Positions 1-21,843 of a stretch of DNA of 64,000 bases are shown piece by piece; within the stretch, counting starts at the first letter, position 1; each line of letters starts with the position of its first letter. The stretch lies in assembly GCA_963693365.1 (NCBI GenBank), contig CAVNZM010000002.1, positions 7,316,001-7,380,000 on the forward strand, in the 5' to 3' direction. The notes under the pieces are model-generated. The model was not told the DNA's origin. It saw nothing but the letters and a program-made list of their open reading frames with translations, and ran no database searches. This DNA comes from Amoebidium appalachense (lineage: Eukaryota; Ichthyosporea). The position numbers were made by a program, and so were the translations under genes.

Positions 1-387
1 AAGCTTGTAGAAACCTACAGTGGGGGTGTGCACGGACTGAAATTTATAGCCCAAGGCACATAGTCCGTGCCATATTAGTATATATGAAGGCCCGGCGACC
101 CGTGTAATAGTCACTATGCATGTATATACAAACACATCGAAGGCTGCATAGTCTAGTAGTAGGAATATCATCAGGTAACTAAAGACGACTCAATACAAAA
201 CTTCAGATCTCTCCCTACTCCTCTCCGACACAAACACACACACACACGCACGCACACGCACACGCACACACACACACACGCACACACACACATACGCACA
301 CACACACACAGGCACACACACGCACACACGCACGCACACAAGCACACGCACGCACATACACGCACATACATACACACATTCACTCAC
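1..387. repeat. unique DNA, then interrupted (CA/TG)n
   Basis: Positions 1-230 are ordinary mixed sequence with no gene or motif I recognise. From about 231 to 380 the sequence is an interrupted CA dinucleotide tract with scattered G and T. Open frames across it are artefacts of the two-base period. Confidence 0.8.
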
Positions 388-1192
<805 letters not shown>

Positions 1193-1812
1193 TCTTTCAA
1201 CAGAGCTGAAACTGCAGATTCATTTAAACTGTCAGAACTTCAGAAGATTAATCTGCTCTGAACTGGATTACTCTACATATATGTTCAGGATGCGGAACTA
1301 TTCTGCCGTTCATGGTGGCACAACCACATCACGCGCTTTTGGCGACTCTATCACAATGTCGTGACAAGCAAAATTGTTCAAAGCTTCACTGTTACTAAAC
1401 CAAAACACAACAGACACCTAGCTGCAGGAACACGACGACCGCGGCAACGGTTCGAGGGAGTATTCTGCGATCGGATCGCTCCGATAGCATATATACCATA
1501 AGGCCTCAGGCGCTGGGGTGGTGGGATGCTCATTGAATGCCAAATGTAAAATGAGGTCGGTGAGGACAAAAAGATGCTAGATATACCAGAGACGTCATTG
1601 TATGCAGATGCTCGGCATCTTATATTAAGGGGTATATGGTACTTCTTTTATTCAATTCTTTTCCAGTGTTGTGGCACCTCCCTGCATTTTTGTTTTCCTC
1701 TCTATCGTCCGCCGAACGTTCTCGGGTCCCTCCTATTTGGGACTATACAGCGTGACTATGCACCGACTGTAGCTATTAGAATACGCGTGTGTCACGGCAC
1801 ACTGTGGCACTT

Positions 1813-1814
<2 letters not shown>
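1193..1814. other. unique intergenic DNA, nothing recognised
   Basis: Mixed-composition sequence with no credible exon, RNA gene or repeat family member that I can see. Confidence 0.5.
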
Positions 1815-3593
<1,779 letters not shown>

Positions 3594-3672
3594 GGGCCCC
3601 CACCGGTGGGGGCCCCCACGATCAGATCGGTTTTCGCCGGTAATTAGTGCGGGCCCCCACCGGCGGGGGCCC
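3594..3672. repeat. pair of GGGCCCCCACC palindromes
   Basis: Positions 3594-3615 form a perfect 22-bp palindrome with half-site GGGCCCCCACC. Positions 3651-3672 repeat it with one mismatch. A related partial copy (GGGCCCCCACCGGT) lies near 6223, just before the LINE fragment. Function is unknown; these could be ends or footprints of small inverted-repeat elements. Confidence 0.6.
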
Positions 3673-4540
3673 ACACCCCTGAAAAAGGGGTTCGCTCAAG
3701 AGGGTTTTCTGCTCGTGGGAGAAAGAAGGTGGTAAATTTAGTATATACAGCGATGAATATACATAATAATGCAGCTTTGGCTCGGTTTTCAGCGGCGCTG
3801 CTGTTTTTCTTGTTGTTCTGCTTTGCTAGCAAAAAAGCCGGGACGCTCTTTTCATATGATGAAAATAGACTCTTTCATGTCACGTCTGTGTTTAGATTCA
3901 GAACATGAGCGTTGCATACACTGCAACGCCATGCACACTATGTATAACGTTTTGCACACTTTTGTTTATAGCCATAAACGGCTACCAGTAAAGAACCTGA
4001 TCACTCAAAGCTGCAGAAAGTCATGTAAAGTGTTCAACGTCCAGATCCAAGCTACACATAGGCTATTATTGTTTGTAATATACAAACGAACACGTGAGGA
4101 AAACAGTTTGAATGTGCAGGAACCACATTTGTAAGGTATATATAACTGCATCTACTTAGGCCTAGGTGCCTTTACGGTAGCAGCAGCAGTGGCGAGCTGC
4201 CAGGCCACGGAGAACACTTGTTCTTAGTGAGGGCACAGGCCATTGGTCGTGCAACACTTTTACTTGCAACCTTTTTAGAATTTTGTAAACAGCCTGCATA
4301 AAAGGCTTGGCATGCACGCACTGTGGCTGTTGTATTCCACAAACGTACGGGGTCAGTAGTGCTGATTTGTTTGCTCACGGATTTTTTATTCTATTTGATA
4401 ATTTGTTCCGGATTTATATCTACGTACACTATAGGCTACTGTTGAGTTTGGTTCACGGTAGATTGAACGTTCCATAGCTATAGGGAACACATAGTGCACA
4501 ATATATATGTACATTTTGTCTCCGTACTCAAGAATTCTGG
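3673..4540. other. unique intergenic DNA, nothing recognised
   Basis: Mixed sequence. A 121-codon open frame at 3769-4134 shows no domain, splice context or composition that would support a gene. Confidence 0.4.
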
Positions 4541-4824
4541 GGGAGGGGAGGGGAGGGAGGGGAGGGGGGGGGGGGGAGAGGGGGGGGAGGTGGGGGGGGG
4601 GGGGGGAGGGGGGGAAGAAAATCAGGTTGGGTGGTTGTGTCTGTGTTTGTGTGTGTGTGAGTATTTTTCTTTGCAATTGTGTGTGTGTGTGTGTGGTGGG
4701 TATGTATGCACGGTGTGTGTGTCTGTGTGTATGTGTACAGGTGTGGGTGTGTGTATTTGTGTCAGGCTGAGCGGTAATTGGTGTGCGTGTGTCTATGTTG
4801 TGTGCATGTGTGCACATGTGCACG

Positions 4825-4865
<41 letters not shown>

Positions 4866-5062
4866 GCATGACATTGTGTGCATGTGTGTGTGTGTTTTGT
4901 GTCAACGGTTATGGTGTGTGTGTATGTATGTACTAAGTGTGTGTATGTATGTGTGTGCACGTGTGTGTGCAGTGTGGTGTGTATGTATGCAGGGTGTGTG
5001 TGTCTGTGTATGTGTGTGTACATGCCAGTGTGGGTGTGTGTGTTTGTACCAACGGTTTCTTG

Positions 5063-5096
<34 letters not shown>

Positions 5097-5713
5097 CCAC
5101 GGAGTGTGTGTGCGTGCGCCGTGTACATGGCGTGTGTGTGCAGTGTAAGTGTGTGTGTGTGCGTGTTTGTGTGTGTATACGTGTGGGTGGGTGGGTGCAT
5201 AGCATGTGATTGTACAGGGTGGATGACATGTGCACGTTTGTAATACAGTTATCATGATTTGAGATAGTATGTGCCTGTGCACGTGTACTAGACTAGGTCA
5301 CATGATTGTGTGGTGTCACGGCTGTGTACACATGTATGTGCATGTGTGTCTTTGAACGGAACACAGTGGTGCACAGCTGTGTGTGTATCGCTGCCATTGA
5401 AGACGCGTGCCACTGATCGTGATACACGTTGCACCTGCACCTGGTGGCCGTCGACTCTGAGCATCTAGATCCATTCCATGTTTAGGCCTTCCTGGGGGGA
5501 AATGGGGGGGGGGGGGGGGGGAGGGGAGTACTAGTGGGGGGGGGGGGGGGGGAGGGATCCGCCTGAGAGGGGGGGGGGGGGGGGGGGAGGGGTGAGGCCG
5601 GAGCGGTGGTGGGGGAGAAGGAGGGGCAGCACTGGTGGAGGGAACGGTGGGCAGCGGAGGAGGGGGGAATGGGGTTCGATTTCTGGGGGGGGAAGTTTTG
5701 AAGTGGAGGCCGG

Positions 5714-5762
<49 letters not shown>

Positions 5763-5857
5763 GCGCAGGCATGTGCATTGTATGTTCATGTGGCCATGCA
5801 TGGCTATGATGCATATGTGGTGTCACGGCTGTGTGTGTGTGAATTTGTGTGTGGGTG

Positions 5858-5900
<43 letters not shown>

Positions 5901-5905
5901 GGTGT
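4541..5905. repeat. poly-G/A, (TG)n and (TA)n block
   Basis: G-rich tracts at about 4541-4620 and 5500-5700 alternate with an interrupted TG region (4630-5200), a pure (TA)n run (about 5717-5759) and another TG run (5830-5900). Only 5216-5480 is unique sequence, and I recognise nothing in it. Confidence 0.85.
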
Positions 5906-6086
5906 GTGCATAAATGCGTTTGGTGTGACAACATGTACATGACGCTAGGCTGGCGCTCTAGTCAGGGTCTGCTATTGAACATCTACAGGGACAGGGAGAC
6001 ACGTACGTACGTGTGCAGCTTGTGTGGGTGGTGTATGCCCCGTGTATGATGAGACCTGCGAAGTCATGAGAAGCTTCCCCCGGGGG

Positions 6087-6088
<2 letters not shown>

Positions 6089-6121
<33 letters not shown>

Positions 6122-6129
6122 GGGAGGGG
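6089..6129. repeat. poly-G run
   Basis: A G run of about 32 nt followed by G-rich sequence, just upstream of the LINE fragment. Confidence 0.9.
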
Positions 6130-6220
6130 GCTCTCGCACGTTCCAATTCGGCCGGGACGATTTTCGGAACTGTGTTTTCAAATATCGGAAATTCCGATTT
6201 TTTCGTAACTTCGAACCCTG

Positions 6221-7885
6221 GTGGGCCCCCACCGGTCACGGGCCCGCTTTTTAGAAGGGGCCGTGTGGTTGCACTGCCTCGGAGTGCACCGTGCACAATA
6301 TGTTGGCTTTATTGATTGGAAAACTGCTTACGATTCTGTCTCCCCTGGTCTCCTATGGGAAAAGCTTGCTGCACGGGGTGTACCACACTGCATTGGTGTT
6401 CTGTTAGAAGCACTCTTGTCTCAAACCTATGGTAGAGCTGTGGTTAATGGGCATCTTTCATATGGTTTTGCTCGTACTAGAGGTCTCTTGCAGGGTTCAT
6501 TGCTTAGCCCCTTTTTGTTTAGCCTATTTATAGATGATTTGGCTGTCAAGATTTACGCCGAAAACGATGACCCTATTAATAACTTTCCGCCTGCACTTCT
6601 CTATGCTGATGATCTGTCCCTCCTTGCCCGTACCCCTAGACGCCTGCAAAGATTGTTCGATGTAGTGTCAGAGTGGTGCAAGGCAAACCTTATGATCCTT
6701 AACATAGACAAATGTGGTGTTCTTGTACCTGATATAGCTAACAATTTACACACATTTACATTATCATCTAAACCTGTACCTATAGTTCCAGAATACAAAT
6801 ATCTTGGTGTTCCGGTTGATTCTGTTGGTGTTATGTTTCCCCATATGGTCGAAAAGAGGGTAGAGTTGGCTCGTAAGCGGTTAGCTTTCTTCTCGGCTAA
6901 TATTTTTAAAGACACACCCCTCCATCCTTCTATTAGACTTACATTTATTCGCACTTTTGTCTTCCCGGCATGTGAATATGGTTTACCCCTTCTCGCCGCT
7001 TGGATCAAGAAAGAGAGAACTAGAGCGCTTAAACCCTTGGCAAATTTCCTTGAAGCAGAAGTTGCCTCCTTTCTATCTAACAACTGTTGTAAACCTGGGC
7101 CTGTAACGCTCTCGATATATGGTCTGGTCCCAATAGCTGCTAGAGTATCCTATCTCGCGCTGAAATTCAATAAGCACATAAGCCGCTTAAAGAAGTATTT
7201 GCCCTCCCACCCTCTCTTCTCTATCCGACCTGTCCCCTCCTCACCTCTCCCCTCTTTCCTCCCCTCTCTCTCCCCTTCTCCCCTGGGCACAAATACAAAT
7301 AAACCCCGCAATAGTGTGTGTGTGACTTTGGACTGCCACTTACTTATTAAACATGTACACAATCACAAGATAATCACGCAATATAACAAATGGAAAAAGA
7401 TACCACACGACACTAGACCCGATGAAAGCATACACCTTGAAAAACTAAGCCTTATGTCTCGTTTTATATATACTGACCGCCTCAACCATATTGCCAAATA
7501 TGGCACTCGCAAGTGTATAACACCTAAATACATATTACCTTCCTGTAGAACTGGTCTTTCTCTAGCTGATGGTATTATTGATCAATTACCACGCTTTTAC
7601 TGTACACGTGCTATACAGTGGAGATCTAATAAGTATAAGGTGGCATCATTTGCATGCCCAAACAACACACACACACACCAGTTTAACCGGTCATGTATCG
7701 CCAAATGTAGTTTGATAGACCACATAATACCGCAACACACACACGTCACATTCACAACAGACACCCAGAAAGATAGCCTACCTGTAAATTACAACATCCT
7801 TGATTTTATGCTAAACACGCGTAACTACGACCTGTTTATTAGATGTATTGATTGGCTTGAGAAACACATCACTACAAAATTATAG
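6221..7885 (+). CDS. LINE reverse transcriptase, N-terminally truncated
   Basis: A 554-codon open frame carries the RT palm motifs in order. Motif A is FIDWKTAYDSV (first catalytic Asp), motif B is GLLQGSLLSPFLF, and motif C is YADD within LLYADDLSLL. The thumb and a C-terminal segment follow; the latter holds Cys/His residues near codons 480-505 that could be a zinc-binding tail, which is a guess. The enzyme would copy element RNA into DNA at a nicked target. The fragment lacks the endonuclease and the RT fingers, so it cannot be autonomous. The frame has no stop across 1.6 kb, which points to a recent insertion. A Ser/Pro-rich pyrimidine stretch (7200-7290) sits inside the frame. The first 15 or so codons, before motif A, probably belong to flanking DNA. 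No native start codon is present. Confidence 0.8.
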   Translation: MGPHRSRARFLEGAVWLHCLGVHRAQYVGFIDWKTAYDSVSPGLLWEKLAARGVPHCIGVLLEALLSQTYGRAVVNGHLSYGFARTRGLLQGSLLSPFLFSLFIDDLAVKIYAENDDPINNFPPALLYADDLSLLARTPRRLQRLFDVVSEWCKANLMILNIDKCGVLVPDIANNLHTFTLSSKPVPIVPEYKYLGVPVDSVGVMFPHMVEKRVELARKRLAFFSANIFKDTPLHPSIRLTFIRTFVFPACEYGLPLLAAWIKKERTRALKPLANFLEAEVASFLSNNCCKPGPVTLSIYGLVPIAARVSYLALKFNKHISRLKKYLPSHPLFSIRPVPSSPLPSFLPSLSPSPLGTNTNKPRNSVCVTLDCHLLIKHVHNHKIITQYNKWKKIPHDTRPDESIHLEKLSLMSRFIYTDRLNHIAKYGTRKCITPKYILPSCRTGLSLADGIIDQLPRFYCTRAIQWRSNKYKVASFACPNNTHTHQFNRSCIAKCSLIDHIIPQHTHVTFTTDTQKDSLPVNYNILDFMLNTRNYDLFIRCIDWLEKHITTKL

Positions 7886-7905
7886 CGCACGCGCACACAC
7901 ACACA

Positions 7906-7964
<59 letters not shown>

Positions 7965-8006
7965 CCAGCTGATACCGAGTGTCCCGAGGGGAGCCCCTTT
8001 AGAAAG

Positions 8007-8036
<30 letters not shown>
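6262..8036 (+). mobile_element. 5'-truncated non-LTR retrotransposon (LINE) with A tail
   Basis: The fragment starts abruptly just upstream of reverse-transcriptase motif A and ends in a poly-A run of about 33 nt (8004-8036), preceded by a (CA)n stretch. This is the usual outcome of incomplete target-primed reverse transcription. The endonuclease region and the RT finger motifs are missing. I could not identify a target-site duplication, so the exact 5' junction is approximate (6240-6300). Confidence 0.75.
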
Positions 8037-8038
<2 letters not shown>

Positions 8039-8656
8039 GGGGAACCCCAACTAATTGATTTCTCCTTGTAGTCTTTATGGTGTCTCGTAGAGAAAGTAAA
8101 CCCTGATATATAGTCACCACCCGACATCTATGTACGTGATCATGATATACCGCTGAGGGGATATTCCGAGCAAACCCCCCCCCCCCATACCTGAGACTGG
8201 TTCTCTTTGCCTCGAGTAAACAGCGTAAACCCCAACATACCTGTATACGAAAACATCGAATGCATTGAAATCATGCAGGCGATTGGCTTGTGTGGATCGG
8301 CTGCCTAATAAGGCTAACAGACGAGCCCGATTTCTGGCGATCTGCGCCGGTGTTCGATCCATCGAAGTAGCGGTTTGGGCATGTTGACTTTTGTTCGGTG
8401 CCAGACTGCTCAGTAGCGTTGAACTGTGTTTACGTATACGTACGTACGCACGCTTGTAGCCTTGGGCCTTTACGCAAACTCTGGATAGTTGAATGAGATT
8501 GTGGCTATAATCATTCCTTGTTGATGTGAAGACGTAAGCTAGGCGGACACCATCTCTTTCTTTTGTTGTTGTTAGGAAGTCAAGATAAAGCAGTGCCACC
8601 ATTCATCTGTTGCTTGGGTAACATCGACTTTAGTTGTAGGGCGCCAAATACCGAAA
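8037..8656. other. DNA between the LINE tail and the NC2-alpha start
   Basis: This interval should hold the promoter and 5' UTR of the NC2-alpha gene. I see no TATA box or other core element I would defend. A 162-codon minus-strand frame here has no recognisable domain. Confidence 0.4.
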
Positions 8657-16916
<8,260 letters not shown>

Positions 16917-16934
16917 TATTAGGCTCAAAATCAT

Positions 16935-16961
16935 CCCCCCCCCCTCCCTCCCCCCCCCCTC

Positions 16962-17027
<66 letters not shown>

Positions 17028-17031
17028 TACA

Positions 17032-17073
<42 letters not shown>

Positions 17074-17170
17074 CACACACACACACGCACACACGCACAC
17101 ATGTACACACACACACACATGTACACACACACACACACACATGTACACACACACACACACACACACACAT

Positions 17171-17207
<37 letters not shown>

Positions 17208-17270
17208 CACACACACACACACAAACACACGTGTATACACAGGGGCACGCGTGCATACACGCAAACCCCC
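16935..17270. repeat. (CA)n with periodic ATGTAC downstream of NC2-alpha
   Basis: CA repeat broken at intervals by TGTACA or CACGTAC, probably in the 3' UTR or 3' flank of NC2-alpha. Confidence 0.9.
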
Positions 17271-17295
17271 ACCCTCCCTCTTCCAATATTTGTGA

Positions 17296-18340
17296 TATCG
17301 AACCCTGTAAGGTGGTCCCACCAGCTACCTTTCCAGTGCCTCCCTTTTCTATTTGCCAAATGTGGCCATATTACCAAATATGGTGATTTACCAAATAAGG
17401 CAATAGACATTGAATACATGGATAGATATGTCGTTGCAATGTTCTTTGGCGGTGTTTGTAGCATGCGAGAAGCTGTATATGCGACCAATAGAATTTGCCT
17501 TGAAAACAATTCACGATTATTATTAGTTTGGACTATGAAAGAAAGCATGGGTAGTTGTCGGGGTGGGGTTGGGGGTGTCACTAAGCCTGTGTTGTTGGGC
17601 TTGGGGGAGGTTGGGGTGGGGTGGGGGGGGGGGGGGGGGGGGAGGGAGGTCTTGCTGCACTTTTAGCTGTTTTCTGATTATTTGCCTACCCGTCTGTTAC
17701 CAATCGGCTGTATACCTCACTGTATCCTTTGACAAAGAAAGTATCTATTCTCCTTCCGACTCTGAGAGATGCAAAATAAAGCAATGTCCCCTTTGTGAGA
17801 AACTTTAGACTTGGCCACCGACCCTGTCATGTCGTGTTAATCTGTCTGTTAGTCTGCCTTGGTTTGGTGCATGTTTGTCTGTGCATGTATAGGTACAGTA
17901 TACGTATGCACTGTGCTGAAATCTTCAAATGCGAGATATGTCTCATATATGGCATATCTGGGGATCATTGCACTTTATATTGGCATATCTGTGGTACTAA
18001 ATACCGTGTCTTAAATGTATCCACCATATCTCGATTACGGCATGTATACCAATAAGGATACGTTCACCGAGTCTCGTATGTGTTATGTATTTCATCTCAA
18101 ATATGGCATGTTGTAGATTGAGACACCATGGCTGAAATGTATGTATACCTACACGTCCATGTCCCAATAATTATGACGACATGTACCAAATATGACATCA
18201 TACGGTACATGTCTTCAATATGATAACGTATGTTCACATGCATAAACATCTTGTTATCTACCTAGCTAGTGGTACTTTAATTTATAATCGATTGGTTTAC
18301 ACTTTGCCCGTGGCCATGGCCTTGCAATTGGACTCCTCAA
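17296..18340. other. unique intergenic DNA with two CArG-box matches
   Basis: No gene is visible. CCAAATATGG (17374-17383) and CCAAATAAGG (17391-17400) both fit CC(A/T)6GG, the binding site of SRF-type MADS factors. Half-matches such as TCAAATATGG and ATATATGG recur through to 18200. A poly-G run lies at 17621-17642. Confidence 0.45.
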
Positions 18341-18364
18341 CTTGCAATGTGCAGTCATCGGAAT

Positions 18365-18762
18365 CCCCCCTTCCCCCCCCCCCCTCCCCCCCCCCCCCCC
18401 TCTCGCCCGGGCCCACCACCCCACCCCACCCCACCCCACCCCACCACCCAAACCCCTAAAGCAAAAACACCCGCACAAAAATACAAACGTGCGCACACAC
18501 ACAGTGTCACGTGCACACGTACGGGCACACACACAGGTGCGTAGACCAGTCTGCGAACTGCCCCCCCCCTCCCTCCCCCCCCCCCCCCCCCAAAAAAAAA
18601 AATACCCACCCACCCACCCACACACACACACAGGCACGCGCACGCGCACACACATGTACACACACTCACACTCATGCAAACACACACACAGGCAGCTGCG
18701 TATTGTTAGGCACCCCTCCCTCCCTCGGAGTCCCCCCCATATCCCAAAGCGCAAACGCGTGT

Positions 18763-18808
<46 letters not shown>

Positions 18809-19222
18809 ACACACACACACACGTGCACACACACGCGCGCTCACTCACTCACACACTCACACACTCACTGACTTACTCACTCACTCACGTGCACACACAC
18901 ACAACACACACACTGTCGCACGCACGCACACACATACACACAGCAACACGAACTTCCCCCGGACCCCCCTCCCCGTCCTCCCCCCCCCCCCCCCCCCCCC
19001 CCGCCCTCATCCCCCTCCCCCCCCCTCCCCTCCCCCCCCCCCCCCCCCCCCCCCCCCCCCGCCCCCCTCCGGGACCCCCGCCGGGCCGCACACACGCGTG
19101 ATTGCATCTGAGACCAGAGTCTCTTTTGCATCCACCAAAGGTTGAAGTTGTAAATTTTCTTTTGGCGGGGGGGATTTCTTACGTTTTGGCCACTGATGCA
19201 TATCCCCCCGGCCCCCCCCCCC

Positions 19223-19253
<31 letters not shown>

Positions 19254-19758
19254 ACATACACTTCCAACCCCTTCGCGATGGTGCTCTTCTTATGATCTGC
19301 CGAATGTACACTCTTTCATGGTCAGTGTGTTCTTTGCAAGGTCTGCTTTGTGTTGTCCGCGGTAACTGTGTAATATATGCTCTATAACATTTTCTAACAA
19401 ACACCCGTCCCCTCCCTCCCCCCTTCATCCCCGGTCCTCCCCGCCTCACTCATCCCCCCCCCCCCCGCCCCTCTCTCCCTCCCTCATTCTGCTCGTTTAC
19501 ACGAGTAAATGCCCGTGCACGCCGCACACCCGCGCGGCCGCGCATGCACACACACACACATACGGGGGCAAAAGGGGCCCGGGGAGTATGACCGTACGAC
19601 ATACAGGCTAAGCCTGAGTTTCGGTTTGACTCAATGCGTGACGTACCTCCTCTCCCTCCCCCCTCCCCTTCCCCCCGCTCCCCCCCCCCCCCCCCCCCCC
19701 CCCCCCCCGCTTTCTCCCTACATCCCCTGCTCGCCGGAGGGGCGTGTGGATCCCAAAA

Positions 19759-19799
<41 letters not shown>

Positions 19800-19807
19800 C
19801 CGCCCCC

Positions 19808-19838
<31 letters not shown>

Positions 19839-19848
19839 AAAAAAAAAA
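18365..19848. repeat. poly-C, (CA)n and poly-C/A block
   Basis: This block is dominated by C runs (for example 18560-18590, 18978-19060, 19209-19239, 19680-19708 and 19760-19828) and CA/CACGTG-type repeats (18490-18955). The short unique interval 19100-19200 has no recognisable feature. Confidence 0.9.
19277..19397 (+). repeat. poly-C-bounded repeat, copy outside a recognised gene
   Basis: A diverged copy from CGATGGTGCTCTTCTTATGA through TTGTGTTGTCCGCGGTAACT to ACATTTTCTAACA. It is flanked by a CA/poly-C tract on the left and C-rich sequence on the right. Confidence 0.55.
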
Positions 19849-20063
19849 GTTAACAAAGTTAATACTATCCCCCCTTCCCGTTTCAAAATCAAGAATCGCT
19901 AACAGCTACCAATGGCACCCATCCAACGTTCACCGCGGGTGGGATTCTGAGGTAGCCATCACCGGGGCGCAATATTACCGCCCCAGGCAGGCATGTCACC
20001 AATCGTTCAAATCACTACCATGGCATACTAAATGGTTATAAAAGAGAAAACCTTAGTATATTA

Positions 20064-20246
20064 GTATGCTGCGGCCAGAACCGTGGGATAAGGCGTAACT
20101 AAAAATAGTGCCAGTTGGGATTAATTAGAATCCTGACTTATGAGTGTGCTATACAGTACGATCTGTGTCTAGGCGGAAGACGGTAAGCTCCCCTGAGGCG
20201 GTGCCTCGCCGGGAGTGAAACGGGATAAAAAAAAAAATAAAAAAAA
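20064..20246 (+). mobile_element. 5'-truncated SINE with 10-bp target-site duplication
   Basis: A segment of about 165 bp nearly identical (a handful of differences) to the minus-strand copy ending at 27776, followed by an A-rich tail. The direct repeat TAGTATATTA flanks it at 20054-20063 and 20247-20256. The tRNA-like head of the longer copy is absent, so this is a 5'-truncated insertion. Confidence 0.85.
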
Positions 20247-20468
20247 TAGTATATTATTTGGCATCACTGGCAGACGCCGCTCAGTATGCATCGTTCTGCC
20301 AAGCCTAGGTCATGATTTCCGTGGCTGACACAGTGAAATCAGCACAGTGGGTTCTCATTACTACCGTGACCAGGCCGCGAGTCCCTATACTCTGGGCCTT
20401 TCATGATAATTAGCTATATTCCGACTTGAAAAGCCGAGGGTGATATATATGGAAATAAGAGCAAGACG

Positions 20469-21843
20469 TTATAAACTAAAACCATAAAAAGCCAGCACTT
20501 CAATCAAACAATATTTCAAAGGTGGTTCTGGTTTAATCTGTAGTACATATATACAGCGAAATTTAATCACTAAGTCTTCCCTATTCATGGTCGCAGCTTT
20601 CAATAGCAGCCCTCCCCCAGCCCCCTTCCTCATGGCATATGCGGCGCGCCTGTTCACGTTTCTCTTTTCCTTGTCCTGCGGGTACTTGTACTGTAGCCCA
20701 TGCTTGTTGCACAGAGTCGCAGGTCCCAGCTGCAGGGGGGCCCTTCTCCACGGTGTGATCTGTTTTCCCACCACTGTGCATCCACCTGGCCACATGCACC
20801 GACGGAGAGGCTTCAAGCTGACTTTAACCCTGCCGCTTCGCGACCCAACGTCGGTGAAATCCAGTTCGGAATAATGGGCGGGTGGTGGTTGGCGATGTCG
20901 GGATGGGCGGCCTTTGCGGCGTTGTTGTGTGTGCTTGTGCTGCGCGTCTACAGCTGCAGCGCTGGGTTGATGCATAGCGGCGGGGAAATTCAATGGGTGC
21001 GGTGGGGGTTGGGGTATATGGGTAGTATCATCGCCATATTCCACGCCGGAGTAGATCAGACTACTATCCTTATCTGACGGGTGAACCATGTACACCATGT
21101 CATCCGCATTTGACTCTAAGGGATTATCATAAGGGATGTTAAGCGTGTGAAGTGTGTGAACAACTCGGGTAGTACGGTGCCATTGCAATTGCGTTCTCCG
21201 CCGTATTTGTACAGTGTTTGCTGACTTGAACCTCTTGTGCCCACGTCGTTTGCCGAAACTCCAACGCCGCCCGCTATTAAATTTTGCGTGGTTTGAACGT
21301 GGTGCTCCTGGGTCGGAATAGAACTTAATTCATCGATATGATGATTATCTGTACATGCATGTAGGTTGTGGTGGTGGTGGTGCGTCCGGGTAGTGGGGTT
21401 CAATGACAGGGTTCAGTTCGTAGTAGGTGTCTCCGTTTTCGTCGACGTGAATGGGAACCCACCACCATTAAATTACGTAGTAACGCCTTTGGGCCCAGGC
21501 AGGCGGAGGGAACGTTGGGCACGCCTGGTATGGGCGCCTCTATCAATATTGCTGGTGGTGGGTCAATGCTGTATGACGGTCTCCTATTATGGCCATAGTC
21601 CAATGGATACGGTTCGCCGACAGAATTAATCATAAAGGAATCGTGTGAATTATCATAGGTTGCAAATGGCACGATGCATAAAGGCCTGCTTCTTTCTTCT
21701 CGGGCCTCCATGTTGGTGTTGTGGTAGAACGTATGTATTCGGTGAGAATTGTAGATTGATAAGACTTCGACTGTGAGCCACTTTAGTAGCTCGAATGGGT
21801 CGAAATAGCCACTAAAGTGCGAAAGGAAGGCATCCTTGTACAC
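20469..21843 (-). pseudogene. GATA-like zinc-finger gene, frame-broken
   Basis: The last 240 codons (20469-21188, read right to left) contain a basic block resembling a GATA finger: ITPWRRAPLQLGPATLCNKH followed by GLQYKYP. GATA fingers bind A/TGATAA/G with C-x2-C-x17-18-C-x2-C. Here the ligands read C-x5-C-x22-C-x2-H, so the first knuckle and the fourth ligand differ. A Lys/Arg-rich region follows the finger, as in GATA proteins. Upstream, 21400-21843, about 21370-21470 and 21116-21403 give protein-like sequence in three frames, so at least three shifts separate the parts. One shift could be a 46-bp intron, far smaller than others in this window. I favour a decayed gene or uncorrected indels. 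ATG candidates include 21711; the true 5' end is unknown. Confidence 0.5.
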
